From Streptomyces sp. AM 2-1-1 (GTDB taxonomy: Bacteria; Actinomycetota; Actinomycetes; Streptomycetales; Streptomycetaceae): a stretch of 64,000 nt of DNA. The stretch spans positions 3,924,501 through 3,988,500 of the forward strand of contig NZ_CP119147.1 of the NCBI RefSeq assembly GCF_029167645.1, read 5' to 3'. Of this stretch, positions 11,354 through 20,439 are shown piece after piece. The notes below the pieces were generated by a model, which had not been told where the DNA came from, searched no databases, and saw nothing but the letters and a program-made list of their open reading frames with translations. Within the stretch, counting starts at the first letter, position 1. Each line of letters opens with the position of its first letter. A program made the position numbers and the translations under genes.

Positions 11354-11866
11354 ATGGCTGACGTAGCGGACGAAGCGACAGTGGCACGGATCATCGAGGC
11401 GACCCTCGCCGATGCGGACCTGGAGTGGGAGAGCCCCGGACCCGGCAACTACGTGGTGACGCTGCCCGGCACCCGCAAGCTCTCCACCACCTGCTCGCTG
11501 CTGGTCGGCAAGCACTCCCTCTCCCTCAACGCCTTCGTCATCCGGCATCCCGACGAGAACGACGCGGCGGTGCACCGCTGGCTGCTGGAGCGCAACCTCC
11601 GCCTCTTCGGAGTGAGTTACGCGGTGGACCGGCTCGGTGACGTCTATCTCGTCGGCAAGCTGCCGCTCAGCGTCGTCACCCCGGAGGAGTTGGACCGGCT
11701 GCTCGGCACCGTGCTCGAAGCCGCCGACGGCTCGTTCAACAGCCTGCTGGAGCTGGGCTTCGCGAGCGCCATCCGCAAGGAGTACGCCTGGCGGGTCTCG
11801 CGGGGCGAGTCCACCCGCAACCTCGACGCCTTCGCCCACCTGACCCGGCCGGCCGGGACGGAGTGA
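11354..11866 (+). CDS. YbjN domain-containing protein
   Basis: A 170-residue protein with a YbjN-type (type III secretion chaperone-like) fold: LEWESPGPGNYVVTLPGTRK followed by LSTTCSLLVGKHSLSLNAFV and HRWLLERNLRLFGVSYAVD. It follows mshA by 75 bases on the same strand, the same linkage as Rv0486-Rv0487, and may be co-transcribed. Its biochemical role is unknown; YbjN proteins in other bacteria affect stress and motility phenotypes. The ATG at 11354 precedes the first conserved helix; a start 11 codons upstream would add non-conserved residues. Confidence 0.85.
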   Translation: MADVADEATVARIIEATLADADLEWESPGPGNYVVTLPGTRKLSTTCSLLVGKHSLSLNAFVIRHPDENDAAVHRWLLERNLRLFGVSYAVDRLGDVYLVGKLPLSVVTPEELDRLLGTVLEAADGSFNSLLELGFASAIRKEYAWRVSRGESTRNLDAFAHLTRPAGTE

Positions 11867-11947
11867 CCCCGGCGACCGGGTAGCCCCCGGCGTCGCGACG
11901 CGGGACACGCCGCGCCGGCGACGTGTCATCTCCGGTCCACGGGGCAG

Positions 11948-13687
11948 ATGTCGGTGCGTCCGACCCCTTCTGTCCGGAGCCCTCGCGTGCCCAGTCAGCC
12001 TCGTCCTGCCGCGCCGCGCGGCTTCCACTGTGAGCACACCCCGGGCGAGAGCCGGGTCCTCGCGCTCGTGGACCTCCCTTCCGGGCCTTCCTCCCTGCAC
12101 GCCGTCCTGACCTGCCGGAGCCCTGAACTCGCCCACCGGGCGTCCTGCCTGCTCCAGCGCGCCCTCCACGTTCCTGCTGACGCGTGGGACTCCGGCCCCC
12201 TGGAGGAGCTGTGCGGGCGGCTCCCGGCCGCAGCGGGCGCCTCGCTGCGGACAGCGGTCGGCCACGCCCTCGCGGGCGTCTGGCCGTTGTCCGCGAGCAG
12301 TTCGCCGGACTGGGACGAGAGCGAGGTGCCGACGGGGGACGGGAGCGGTACGACGACGTGGGACCTGAGCGGCGCGCCGGACGAGGGCGCGGACGGAGGT
12401 GCCGGGCGGCCCCGGGCCCCGCGGGCACCGGTCGACGCCCGGCTCGCCGACCTCTCCGGCCCGGTTTTCCAGATCGCGATGCTGCGGGAGTTCCACGTCC
12501 ACGACCCGCAGGCCCTGCTCAAGGCGGCCGCCGACGAGGGCTGGGAGCCGCTGCCGGCCGATCTCCTGCCGGTTCACGACCGGCAGGACCTCATAGGCGC
12601 CGTCCTCTGGCTCGCCGAACGCGGGGGCGAGATCGCCGGGGCGGACACCCTCGCGGACCGCAGCCAGGCGTACCGGCTGAGTGCCGAGGAGGACGACGAG
12701 GTCGCGAGCTGGACCACGGAAGCGGTGGTGGTGGACTTCGGCTCCGGCTGGCTCCGGGACGCGGCGGACCGACCGCCCCGCTCGATCGTGGAGCGGTCCT
12801 GGAAGCCGGACGGGCCGGGACCGGACGGGCCGGGACCGGAGCGGTCCGACACCGGACGCACGGGTCGCGGACGCCCGGACCGCCACCGCGTGGAGAGCGA
12901 ACAGCCGGACTTCGCGGCGCTGTTCGAGGTGGGCAACGGCTACTGCGAGGATCTGGACTGCGAGGAGGAGCGCTGTCAGTGGCAGCTCACCCCCCGTACC
13001 GCCGCCGCCCTCCACGGCGCGCTGCGTCTGCTGGCCGACCGCGCCCGCGGCGAGGCGGAGGCGCTCGGCGACCGTCCCCTCGCGCCCGGGGGGATCGGCG
13101 AGCGAGCCGGCGTCTTCATCCGCCTGCCGAAGGTGACCTTCCGTGAGAACGCGGCGTGGCGTCGGCGCTTCGTACGGGCGATCGAGGACATCGCGGGCGA
13201 TCTGGCGGACGGCTGGTGGCCGGAGCCCACCTGCACCGCGGAGGAGGTGGCCCTGCACCTGGCCGTCGTGGACGCGCGGGTCGTCCACGAGGCGTGGACC
13301 GCCACCGGCACCGCCGGCAGTACCGCTGCCGGCCCGGACGACGACTGCGACGGAGTGACGGACGACCCCGGTGGGGTCCTCCCTGCCCACCGCGACGACT
13401 ACGACTTCGACGCGTGCGTGGAGGCGTTCTTCCAGGACACCGACGTGCTGATGCTCTACGACGCCGGCCTGGACGGCGTGGAGGACCCCGAGGGCGAGGC
13501 CAACCTCCGGCTCGGCATAGGCGACCTCCGGCCCACCGCGTGGTTCGAACCCTTCCTCAACGTCACCCCCCGCGTCAGCGAGGAGGAATACGGGGACGGC
13601 GGGGACGGCGACGGGGAGGGCGACGGTGACGGGGAGGAGGACGGCGACGGGGAGGGGCCGACGGCCGGGGACCGGCCCGGCACGTGA
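11948..13687 (+). CDS. Large hypothetical protein with acidic DG-repeat tail
   Basis: A 579-residue protein not assignable to a characterised family. The coding statistics are good throughout. Visible parts: a globular N-terminal region (about 25-120), an acidic Gly/Asp/Thr linker, and a region with VFQIAMLREFHVHDPQALL and LPVHDRQDLIGAVLWLAERGGEI (about 170-225). A Cys cluster GNGYCEDLDCEEERCQW lies near 325-341, possibly a metal site. A conserved-looking segment WWPEPTCTAEEVALHLAV is followed by a tail of repeated GDG/DGE units from about 545. It follows the YbjN gene by about 80 bases. No signal peptide or membrane segment is seen. Confidence 0.75.
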   Translation: MSVRPTPSVRSPRVPSQPRPAAPRGFHCEHTPGESRVLALVDLPSGPSSLHAVLTCRSPELAHRASCLLQRALHVPADAWDSGPLEELCGRLPAAAGASLRTAVGHALAGVWPLSASSSPDWDESEVPTGDGSGTTTWDLSGAPDEGADGGAGRPRAPRAPVDARLADLSGPVFQIAMLREFHVHDPQALLKAAADEGWEPLPADLLPVHDRQDLIGAVLWLAERGGEIAGADTLADRSQAYRLSAEEDDEVASWTTEAVVVDFGSGWLRDAADRPPRSIVERSWKPDGPGPDGPGPERSDTGRTGRGRPDRHRVESEQPDFAALFEVGNGYCEDLDCEEERCQWQLTPRTAAALHGALRLLADRARGEAEALGDRPLAPGGIGERAGVFIRLPKVTFRENAAWRRRFVRAIEDIAGDLADGWWPEPTCTAEEVALHLAVVDARVVHEAWTATGTAGSTAAGPDDDCDGVTDDPGGVLPAHRDDYDFDACVEAFFQDTDVLMLYDAGLDGVEDPEGEANLRLGIGDLRPTAWFEPFLNVTPRVSEEEYGDGGDGDGEGDGDGEEDGDGEGPTAGDRPGT

Positions 13688-13717
13688 GTCCGCGCGCCCG
13701 GGCTCGCCCCCCGGGGT

Positions 13718-14797
13718 TCACGCCCGCGCGCGGGATCCTTCGTCCAGCTCCCTGAGCGCCGCCACGAGCCGGGGTGCGACCTGTGCCCGGAGCCACCTCA
13801 GATGCTCGTCGTCGTACCCGCGGGGTACGGCCTCCGTCAGCATGATCAGGTAGAGGTAGATCCGGTACTGCGCGAGCCGGAGCCGTGACGACGGGGTGAA
13901 CTCCGCGGCACCGCCCCCGGCGGCGTACCCCGTGAGGAACGCGGTGTCCTCCTCCAGATCGCCGAGGAGCGCCAAGGACACGAAGTCGGCCACCGGGTCG
14001 CCCCAGAACATGCGCTCACCGTCGACGACTCCGCCCAGCCGCCGCTCCCCGGGACCGCCGTCCACCAACAGGTTGCCGTCCCACAGGTCGAAGTGGACGA
14101 GCGCGGGCCGGGTGACGTCGTCGAGTGCGGGCGCGGCGCCGGCCAGCACCGCGCGGATCCGTGCCGAGGGGGCCGGCAGCCACGCCCCGAAGGCGTCCGC
14201 GTCGGCCAGGACCGCATCCGTCATCAGCGTGAACGCCTCCCGCCAGGTCGCGGCCGGCGGGCCCAGCGGGGCGGCGGGGTAGCCGAAGCCGGCGGTGGAG
14301 GAGAGGGCGTGGAATCCCGCCACGAGTGCGCCGAGTTCGGTACGGAGCGCCTGCCGTTCGCCGTACGGGATCCGGCCGGAGAGCGAGGACCAGGGCCGTC
14401 CCGGGCAGGCGGTCATGATCAGGTGGGGTCCTCCCGGCGCGGCGGGATCGAACTCGGCGCGGACGACGCGGGGGACTCGCGGATCGTCGGCCGCGCGGTA
14501 GAAGGTCACCTCGTTGACCAGGAGGTCGCGTTCGTGACTCAGCCCCGAGGCGTACGAGGGCGGTGTCTTCACGACCCAGGTGCGGCCGTCGGTCAGCGTG
14601 ACGCCGGTGACGGTGTTGTACGTTCCGCCGGCGAGAGGGCCGCGAGCGGAAATCTCCCGCGCGGTGACCCCGGCGGCCTCCAGGGCGGCCGTCGTACGCG
14701 CGGACACGTCTCCCCCGTGTCTTTCGTACCCCTCGGAAGGGCGCGGTCCGGGGCCGGTGGGGGGTGGATCCGGCTGGTCCGAAAGCTGACCGGGCAT
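13718..14797 (-). CDS. Aminoglycoside phosphotransferase (APH) family protein
   Basis: A 359-residue kinase-like protein. LAGGTYNTVTGVTL with WVVKTPP gives the nucleotide-binding loop and Lys (about 53-77). ALVHFDLWDGNLLVD (about 234-248) is the Brenner-type catalytic loop HxDxxxxN, and GVVDGERMFWGDPVADF carries the metal-binding Asp. Phosphotransfer to a small molecule is expected, but the family covers antibiotic kinases, choline/fructosamine kinases and others, so the substrate is open. The ATG at 14797 has AGGGAG a few bases upstream, which fixes the start. The gene converges on the large hypothetical gene. Confidence 0.82.
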   Translation of the reverse strand: MPGQLSDQPDPPPTGPGPRPSEGYERHGGDVSARTTAALEAAGVTAREISARGPLAGGTYNTVTGVTLTDGRTWVVKTPPSYASGLSHERDLLVNEVTFYRAADDPRVPRVVRAEFDPAAPGGPHLIMTACPGRPWSSLSGRIPYGERQALRTELGALVAGFHALSSTAGFGYPAAPLGPPAATWREAFTLMTDAVLADADAFGAWLPAPSARIRAVLAGAAPALDDVTRPALVHFDLWDGNLLVDGGPGERRLGGVVDGERMFWGDPVADFVSLALLGDLEEDTAFLTGYAAGGGAAEFTPSSRLRLAQYRIYLYLIMLTEAVPRGYDDEHLRWLRAQVAPRLVAALRELDEGSRARA

Positions 14798-14993
14798 GAA
14801 TGCTCCCTAAACGGACGGCTGCTTCCCCGGGTGATCACAGAGGAATCACAATCACACCAAGGGCCACAGCGAAACCACAGGCGAGCAAATTTTCGACCAT
14901 AGAGTGACCCGAACTGCAATGATCCCGCCGAGATGCCGTGAGAACTGTGCGCAGGAAAAGGGTCGTTGCTCCCCGAATCAGGAGAGATGAACC

Positions 14994-15827
14994 ATGCGCG
15001 CTGCTTTTGTCCGCCGATCCGCTCTCGTCGCTTCCGCGGCCTCCCTCGCCCTGCTGGTCACCGCTTGTGGCGGTTCCTCCGACGACACGGACACCAAGGG
15101 CAAGGCGGAGGACGCTCCGAAGTCCGCGTCGGCCGAGCCCGAGCAGAGCGCCGTCGAGGCGCTGACCGCGGCCGAGTTGGAGAAGGCCTCGCTGGTCGCC
15201 GCCGACCTCCCGAAGTACCAGGTCAAGAAGGCCGATGCGGCGGACGTCCTCAAGGCCGGCGCCGTCACCACGGACAAGCCGGAGTGCCTGCCGCTCGCGG
15301 AGGCGCTGTTCGGGGTGGCCCAGGGCAAGCCGGCCGCTTCGACGATGAACCAGGTCATGCAGGTGCCCGATGCCGAGCCGGTGGACCAGTCCGCGGGCAC
15401 CTCGGAGGAGGACGTGGACAAGGCTCTCGAGAGCCTCGAGGACACGCTGGGATCGATCAAGGAGATGCAGTCCACGATGGTGGGCCTGTTCTCGTACGAC
15501 GGCAAGGGCTCGGCCGACGCGCTCGCCGCCGTGCGCGAGTCCGCCACCGCGTGCACCTCGGGCTTCAGCGCCACGGCCGAGGGCGAGACGCAGAAGTTCT
15601 CCGAGATCACCGAAGGCAAGGCGACCGGCGGTGACGAGGCGGTCTCCTGGTCGCTCCTCGCCACGCAGGAGGGCGTCAAGGTGCCGTTCGAGCTCCTCGC
15701 GGTCCGCCACGCGGGCACCGTCGCCACCTTCTCCACGTTCAACATGTCCGGCATGTCGGGCGGGGCCGTCGCGAAGGTCGAGCAGCCGACCGAGGTCGTC
15801 GACGCCCAGGTGAAGAAGCTTTCCTGA
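14994..15827 (+). CDS. Secreted lipoprotein, hypothetical
   Basis: A 277-residue lipoprotein precursor. The N-terminus MRAAFVRRSALVASAASLAL then LVTACGGSS gives a signal peptide and a lipobox with the lipidated Cys at residue 25. The mature part begins with a Ser/Asp/Glu/Lys-rich linker and continues as an Ala/Glu/Lys-rich globular domain (about 50-277) ending in VDAQVKKLS. The single internal Cys pair (residues about 97 and 184) could form a disulphide outside the cell. AGGAGA lies upstream of the ATG. No functional family is recognised; it resembles the lipoproteins of unknown role common in Streptomyces. Confidence 0.82.
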   Translation: MRAAFVRRSALVASAASLALLVTACGGSSDDTDTKGKAEDAPKSASAEPEQSAVEALTAAELEKASLVAADLPKYQVKKADAADVLKAGAVTTDKPECLPLAEALFGVAQGKPAASTMNQVMQVPDAEPVDQSAGTSEEDVDKALESLEDTLGSIKEMQSTMVGLFSYDGKGSADALAAVRESATACTSGFSATAEGETQKFSEITEGKATGGDEAVSWSLLATQEGVKVPFELLAVRHAGTVATFSTFNMSGMSGGAVAKVEQPTEVVDAQVKKLS

Positions 15828-16036
15828 CGCACTGACGGCTGGACCCGACGGCCCGCCCGTGACGCCCGTACGCGTCGCGGCCGGGCCGTCCGGCTGTCCG
15901 GGAGGGGCCCGGGGGAAGGGTCCGCGGGAATGGCCCGGGAAGTGCCGGCCGCAAGTGTCCGGGAGGTGATTGTGGTCGCACCCCGTACGGCCGCACCCCG
16001 TCCGGTCGCACCCGTACGGCCGCACCGCGACCGGTC

Positions 16037-16279
16037 TCAGGGCAGCGGTACGAGCCGGACGACCGTGACGGTGAGCACCGAACCGGAGACGTAGTACAGG
16101 ACGATCGCGCCCGCCACCGTCGCTTCGCGGCGGTCGCGTTCGCCCTTCACGGGCGTGGAGCCGTGACCGTACGGTTCCCGCCCCAGGGTGCGGGCCATCT
16201 CGTCACGGAAGGGTTCGACGTCCCGCATCTTGGCCAGGGTGTCGTCGGCCGGCGGGGCGTAGGAGATACGGAAGCTCAA
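16037..16279 (-). CDS. RelE/ParE-like toxin candidate
   Basis: An 80-residue protein with the pattern of a small RelE/ParE-fold protein. It opens with a beta strand FRISYAPPADDTLAKM, continues with a helix EPFRDEMARTLG, and ends with strands REATVAGAIVLYYV and VLTVTVVRLVPLP. Its start overlaps the stop of the upstream gene by four bases (ATGA), so the two are translationally coupled. The typical catalytic basic residues of RelE are not clearly placed, so an inactive or divergent member is possible. The call rests on size, fold pattern and the paired arrangement. Confidence 0.5.
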   Translation of the reverse strand: MSFRISYAPPADDTLAKMRDVEPFRDEMARTLGREPYGHGSTPVKGERDRREATVAGAIVLYYVSGSVLTVTVVRLVPLP

Positions 16280-16524
16280 GCCACGCTCCGCCTCTCGGCC
16301 TCGTCCCGGGCCAGCCGGTCCAGGATGCGTTCGGCTTCGGGATCGGGGACGGCCTCCAGCATCCAGTGCCGCATGACGGCGTGGATCTGGTGCACCCCCG
16401 CCTCGTTGACGGCGCGGTCGAACTCGTCGCGTCTCTCGTCGGGGAGCGCGGCGCGGATGGCCGGGATGCTGTTGGGCACCTCCACCTCGGTACCGTCGAC
16501 GAAAGTCTTCAGAGACTCGCCCAT
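16276..16524 (-). CDS. Antitoxin-like partner of the RelE/ParE-like gene
   Basis: An 82-residue protein. A short beta segment KTFVDGTEVEVPNSIPAIRA is followed by helices DEFDRAVNEAGVHQIHAVMR and DPEAERILDRLARDEAER. It is upstream of and coupled to the toxin-like gene. The ATG at 16524 has GGGGAG six bases upstream; another ATG at 16560 is possible. In antitoxin-first TA operons this gene encodes the neutraliser and autorepressor, but the DNA-binding part is not obvious here. Confidence 0.5.
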   Translation of the reverse strand: MGESLKTFVDGTEVEVPNSIPAIRAALPDERRDEFDRAVNEAGVHQIHAVMRHWMLEAVPDPEAERILDRLARDEAERRSVA

Positions 16525-16721
16525 GGTGCTCTCCCCGATCTCCTTGCTCTCGACGAGCATTGCCGGTCCCGTCGACCGGACCCGGCGCACGTCCGCGCGA
16601 GGGGCGCCAGGACGGGCGCCCCCCACGGTAGTGGCTGAGGGACCCAAGTACACGGGTGCGTCCACTCCTTCGGCGGTAGGACGGGCGGTGCGGCGGTCGC
16701 CCGCAGAGGCGGGCGGGACGG

Positions 16722-17702
16722 TCAGGCCGTCGTGACCTCCACCGACATCTCGTTGTCGAGCGTGTAATAGGTGCGCGCCGTAAGCCCGTTGAGAGTGACG
16801 GGCGGGTAGACGAAGACCTTCTTCCGGTCCGCGACGTCGTCGAGGAGCCGGGCCACCCGGATCGGCCGTGCGGTGGCGGAGGTACGGACGAGTACGTCCC
16901 AGATGCCGGGTCCGTCCCCCGGGATGCTCACCAACTCCCGCTGGGCGAAGGAGAACGAGACGTCGTGGGGGCCGTCGACCGTGAGCGCCGTCTCGCGGAC
17001 CTCAGCGGGCTTCCCCCGCAGCCGCAGCAGAGCTGCGGACCCCTCGCCGGGCTCGGCGCCGAAGAGCCGCACCCGTACGGTCGTGGACGCGGCGTCGGCC
17101 TCGACCCGGCCCGCCTCGGCGTGCGCCGGGCGCAGCCACGTCCGGACCGCGAGGAACCCGTCGCCCGTCGCGTACGGGACGCGGACCGCGAGGGGGAGCG
17201 GCGTCCGCGCCGGGTCGCGGTCGGCGAGCAGTGCCCGCAGATCGCGGGTGCCGGGCGTCAGCCGGATACGTTCCGCGCCCGGCGAACTCAGGTAGTAGAG
17301 GTCCCACCGGCCCTCCTCCAGGGCGGGCTCCGGATCGAGCACGGCCCGCCGGCGCCGGGCCGGCCGCCGCGATCCCCCGACCGTCCCTGCGGGCTGCGGG
17401 TCGGATGCGGCAGGCCCGTCCGGCCCGTCCGGCCCTTCGGGCTCCGGCGCGTCCGGCTCCGGCCCGTCCGGGCCTTCCGGCTCCAGGTCGATCATGCGCG
17501 TGATCGACTCCGGCTTCCCCTTGGGCGGGCGCAGCCGCATGAGGAGTCGGGGACGGTCGGCCGCACCCGGCGCCAGCCGTACGACCATGCGGCCGTCGCG
17601 GTCCACCGTGCAGTCGGCACGCAAGGGCCGGTCCGGGTCGGGCGCGGGGTGGGGCGCATCGACGGCCCGGTCCCAGTCGTTCGCCGGTTCCGTCGTCGTC
17701 AT
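16722..17702 (-). CDS. Hypothetical protein coupled to a glycosyltransferase
   Basis: A 326-residue protein with several beta-rich blocks: DCTVDRDGRMVVRLAPG, then EEGRWDLYYLSSPGAERIRL, and a C-terminal DVLVRTSATARPIRVARLLD with FVYPPVTLNGLTARTYYTLD. A Pro/Glu/Asp/Gly-rich linker lies around residues 75-110. The start overlaps the stop of the upstream glycosyltransferase by four bases (ATGA), implying a shared role in building or modifying a surface glycan. No signal peptide is seen. It may be a carbohydrate-binding or accessory protein; I do not recognise a defined family. Confidence 0.72.
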   Translation of the reverse strand: MTTTEPANDWDRAVDAPHPAPDPDRPLRADCTVDRDGRMVVRLAPGAADRPRLLMRLRPPKGKPESITRMIDLEPEGPDGPEPDAPEPEGPDGPDGPAASDPQPAGTVGGSRRPARRRRAVLDPEPALEEGRWDLYYLSSPGAERIRLTPGTRDLRALLADRDPARTPLPLAVRVPYATGDGFLAVRTWLRPAHAEAGRVEADAASTTVRVRLFGAEPGEGSAALLRLRGKPAEVRETALTVDGPHDVSFSFAQRELVSIPGDGPGIWDVLVRTSATARPIRVARLLDDVADRKKVFVYPPVTLNGLTARTYYTLDNEMSVEVTTA

Positions 17703-18961
17703 CGCTTCGCCTTCCGTACGGTCCTCAGCAAGGTGCCGGCCGCCGCGAGGGCGGTGTCGCGGGCCGCGTACCCGCGGGGGGCCAGTCCGAGGGCGCCGGC
17801 GGGGGCCGGGGCGGCAGGGCGGCCGGCGGCCCGGGCGGCGGCGAGCTCCGTGAAGAGCGCCTCGGCCTGTTCGACGACCGGGCCGGGACCGTACCGGCTG
17901 GAGTTCTCCAGCGCGGCACCGCCCATCCGGCGCCGGAGGCCGTCGTCCCGGACGAGGTCCAGCAGGGCGGCTGCCAGCGCGTCGCGGTCCCCGTTCGGCA
18001 CGAGCCGGCCGTCCGTGCCGTCCCGGACGATCTCGGCGGGACCGTACGGGCAGTCGGTGCTGACGACGGGGAGACCGCACCGCATCGCTTCGACGAGCGT
18101 CATGCCGAAAGGCTCGAAGCTGGAGGCGGACGCCGCGATCGAGCCCTTGACCCACTCGGCTTCCATCGGGGTCGCCGTGCCCATCAGGAACACGTTGTTG
18201 TGCAGGCGGAGCCGGTCGACGAGGCGCCGCAGCCGGTCGTGCTCCTCGCCCCCTCCGTAGATCCGCAGCTGCCACGCGGGGTGCTCCGCGGCCACCGTCG
18301 CGAACGCCTCGATGAGCAGGTCGTACCGCTTCACCCGCACCAGCCGCCCGGCGGCGACCACGACCCGCGCGTTCCCGTCGGCGGGCGGGAGCGAGGGGTC
18401 CGGCACGCTGTTGGGCAGCGCCCGCACCCGTACGCCGGGCAGCCGCATCGTGCGCCGGTAGGCGGCCGCGTCCGCCTCCGTGACGGTCGTCAGCGCGTCC
18501 AGCCGGGGGTACGCGTGACGCATCGCGCGCCGCAGCGCCGGCGGATGGTTCTCCACGGTGAGGTGCTCCTGCCCGACCCTGACCGTGCGGTCGGGAGCCT
18601 GGAGCGCCAGGTGCACGTTGAGTCCGGGCCGCGTACCGATGGCGACGTCCGCGTCGGTCGCCGCCAGGAACTCACCGATCCGCCGGTCCGACAGCTCGCT
18701 GTACTGCCCGTACCGGTACTCCGCCCGCGGATACACCTTCGCCGGCCGCCCGAACGACGGGTGGTCCTTCTCGTGCCGCAGATCCACCAGCGGCCGCAGC
18801 CGGATGCGCGGATCGAGGGTGAAGGCGGGCGTCTCACGGTGCCGGTTGACGGAGACGATCTCCACCTCGTGCCGTTCGGCCAGCGCGTGAGCCAGGTTGA
18901 ACGTGGTGGAGATCGTCCCCCCGATCCCGTACGCGTTGTGGATGAGGAAGGAGATCTTCAT
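17699..18961 (-). CDS. GT4-family glycosyltransferase
   Basis: A 420-residue glycosyltransferase with a GT-B fold. The N-terminal MKISFLIHNAYGIGGTISTT is the acceptor-side Rossmann motif. VVVAAGRLVRVKRYDLLIEA and LRIYGGGEEHDRL are donor-domain signatures, and SFEPFGMTLVEAMRCGLPVV is the Glu-x7-Glu donor-binding motif of GT4 enzymes. The ATG at 18961 begins exactly at the first strand; the open frame extends nearly 200 codons upstream but without homology. It is coupled to the hypothetical gene downstream. The likely product is a cell-wall or capsular glycan; donor and acceptor are unknown. Confidence 0.88.
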   Translation of the reverse strand: MKISFLIHNAYGIGGTISTTFNLAHALAERHEVEIVSVNRHRETPAFTLDPRIRLRPLVDLRHEKDHPSFGRPAKVYPRAEYRYGQYSELSDRRIGEFLAATDADVAIGTRPGLNVHLALQAPDRTVRVGQEHLTVENHPPALRRAMRHAYPRLDALTTVTEADAAAYRRTMRLPGVRVRALPNSVPDPSLPPADGNARVVVAAGRLVRVKRYDLLIEAFATVAAEHPAWQLRIYGGGEEHDRLRRLVDRLRLHNNVFLMGTATPMEAEWVKGSIAASASSFEPFGMTLVEAMRCGLPVVSTDCPYGPAEIVRDGTDGRLVPNGDRDALAAALLDLVRDDGLRRRMGGAALENSSRYGPGPVVEQAEALFTELAAARAAGRPAAPAPAGALGLAPRGYAARDTALAAAGTLLRTVRKAKR

Positions 18962-19145
18962 GAACGTCAAGACTGCTCCGGGGTGGGGGTAGTTGCGGCC
19001 GTTACTCCTTCGTGAGAGAGGGATGCGCCCGACTGGCTCATACGCGGGAGCTGTGGCGGGTCCGGGGGACATGGGAAGCGGGGTGCGGCATCCCGTACGA
19101 GCGCCGGGGCTCGCCCACGCCCTCGGACCGGCCCGGCACGCGAAA

Positions 19146-19182
19146 GTGCCCCGCCCCACGCGGTGAGCGCGGGACGGGGCAC
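19146..19182 (-). terminator. Terminator, probably the original gpmA terminator
   Basis: Long GC hairpin: GTGCCCCGCCCCACGC pairs with GCGCGGGACGGGGCAC with small mismatches around a GTGA loop. It lies 12 bases beyond the att core at 19195-19212. If island 1 were excised, the hairpin would follow the gpmA stop codon directly. Confidence 0.7.
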
Positions 19183-19194
19183 GATCGTGAGGAC

Positions 19195-19212
19195 TACTTC
19201 TTCTTGCCCTGG
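19195..19212 (+). repeat. att core copy, left end of island 1
   Basis: TACTTCTTCTTGCCCTGG, identical to 27671-27688. With one mismatch the identity extends a further five bases. Read on the minus strand it would encode the Gly-Lys-Lys-Lys end of GpmA. Confidence 0.85.
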
Positions 19213-19320
19213 GTCTTGCGGTAGATCTCGGTGGCCAGGGTTTTTGCAGGTGGGGCCGCTGACCGACGCCGGGTGAGTGGTCGCCATTGGTCGTCATCGG
19301 GTGCCGTTGAGCTACCTCGG

Positions 19321-19340
19321 ACGGCCCAGAGACGGCCCAG
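19321..19340 (+). repeat. Integrase arm-type repeats, left end of island 1
   Basis: Two copies of ACGGCCCAG spaced 11 bases apart. The same pair recurs in the same orientation at 27589-27608 with 19 of 20 bases identical. Such pairs flank att cores of tyrosine-integrase elements as arm-binding sites. Confidence 0.75.
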
Positions 19341-19356
19341 GCAGACAACCGTCGGC

Positions 19357-19917
19357 CTAGGAACTGATGGGCAACTCGCGAGCTCGCTGGCGCGCTTGGG
19401 TCCGCAGCTCCTTCAGGCGGCTGTGGAATGCGTTGTGGCGGTTCTGGTCGAGGTTCAGAGGAAGGTCGAGTTGGGAGATGAGCTGTGACTCCAGCTCCCA
19501 CGGTTCGTCCTGCTCTGTCCAGCACACTCGTGCGTTGTCCGCCATCCACTGGCTCAGAGCGGCTTCGCCTGCCTTGCCGAAGGTCATCCGCTTACCGCTG
19601 CCCACGCGACGCAGCTCATGTCCTAGCAGGCACCCCAGAGTGAGTCGCAGCGTCGAGCCGGCCGCGTTGCCCCGGTAGTGATAGCGCACCCGCTTGCGCA
19701 CGTTCTGGGTACTGGTCCGGTTCGCCATGTACCGCGGGGCTATACCGATGTAGAGCAAGCGCCCGGCGTCCAGGTCAGGACGCGGTGGCTGCTTGAAGTG
19801 CCACCCGTAGACCCCTGCTGCAGCTGGGAGAGGGCTCGGGCGCACTAAGACCTCTTGTGCCGACCACAACCGGTTGGGATTGACGAGAGGGGTAGCTTCC
19901 ACGAAGCCTTCAAGCAT
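19357..19917 (-). CDS. GIY-YIG family nuclease
   Basis: A 186-residue protein with the GIY-YIG endonuclease fold: AAGVYGWHF and RLLYIGIAP provide the two signature strands, NVRKRVRYHYRG the Arg helix, and WELESQLISQLDLPLNLDQN the catalytic Glu and the Asn-rich end. This subtype is a common stand-alone protein in actinobacteria. It sits about 20 bases inside the arm repeats of island 1 and is more GC-balanced than core genes. The ATG at 19917 is chosen because homology begins shortly after it; a start 12 codons further up is possible. A role in element maintenance or defence is inferred. Confidence 0.78.
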   Translation of the reverse strand: MLEGFVEATPLVNPNRLWSAQEVLVRPSPLPAAAGVYGWHFKQPPRPDLDAGRLLYIGIAPRYMANRTSTQNVRKRVRYHYRGNAAGSTLRLTLGCLLGHELRRVGSGKRMTFGKAGEAALSQWMADNARVCWTEQDEPWELESQLISQLDLPLNLDQNRHNAFHSRLKELRTQARQRARELPISS

Positions 19918-20439
19918 GGCTGATCGTCGAAGATTACCGGTAGCCGCTGGCATTGCCTTGGTCCGCGTGGGATCAGTTTGAGCGGCATTGGTGATCCAGC
20001 GTGGAACGTGCCAGCGGACGGGATGACAGGGAGTGGTACCCCAGGAGGCCAGCCAGGCCGCAGCTCTCGTTGACCGCTGCTCAACGTATGTGGTGCCATG
20101 GCTCTGGCGCGGCTGCCTTCTGATCCGTAGCTCTAGCCGGATCGGTCAGTGACGGTCATACCTGCCGCTACGAGGGTCCGGCGAGACGGCAGCGGGCGGG
20201 GGCGGTTGCTGCGGTTGCGGTACTCCGCTGCTGTACAGCAGCCCCAGCCACAGGCGGCCCTTCGGATTCACGTCACCCTCGTCATCGCTCGGTTTTGGGC
20301 CAACGGGTAATCGGCGGCAACATTTCCCCCACCTCGTCAAGGCGGCTCGCTCCGCTCACCGCGCGCGGCACGGCCCCCCGCCAGGCCTGCGCTCCTGCCT
20401 TCGCCCCGCTCCAGCCCGGCTGGCGCCCGTGCCGCGCTC
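19918..20439. other. Gene-free stretch in island 1
   Basis: No supported gene. Around 20337-20370 there is a GGCGGCTCGCTCCGCTCACC motif of the type often seen in actinomycete mobile-element non-coding regions. A 64-codon minus-strand frame (20146-20340) is possible but has no recognisable features. Confidence 0.5.

Noticed and set aside
19196..19240. A gene end LATEIYRKTQGKKK at the left edge of island 1
   Set aside because: Beyond the shared att core the residues do not match GpmA and there is no longer frame; it is the element side of the att site, not a gene.
20146..20340. 64-codon minus-strand frame in island 1
   Set aside because: No ribosome site, Pro/Gln-rich low complexity and no family; it may be the tail of a lost gene but cannot be supported.
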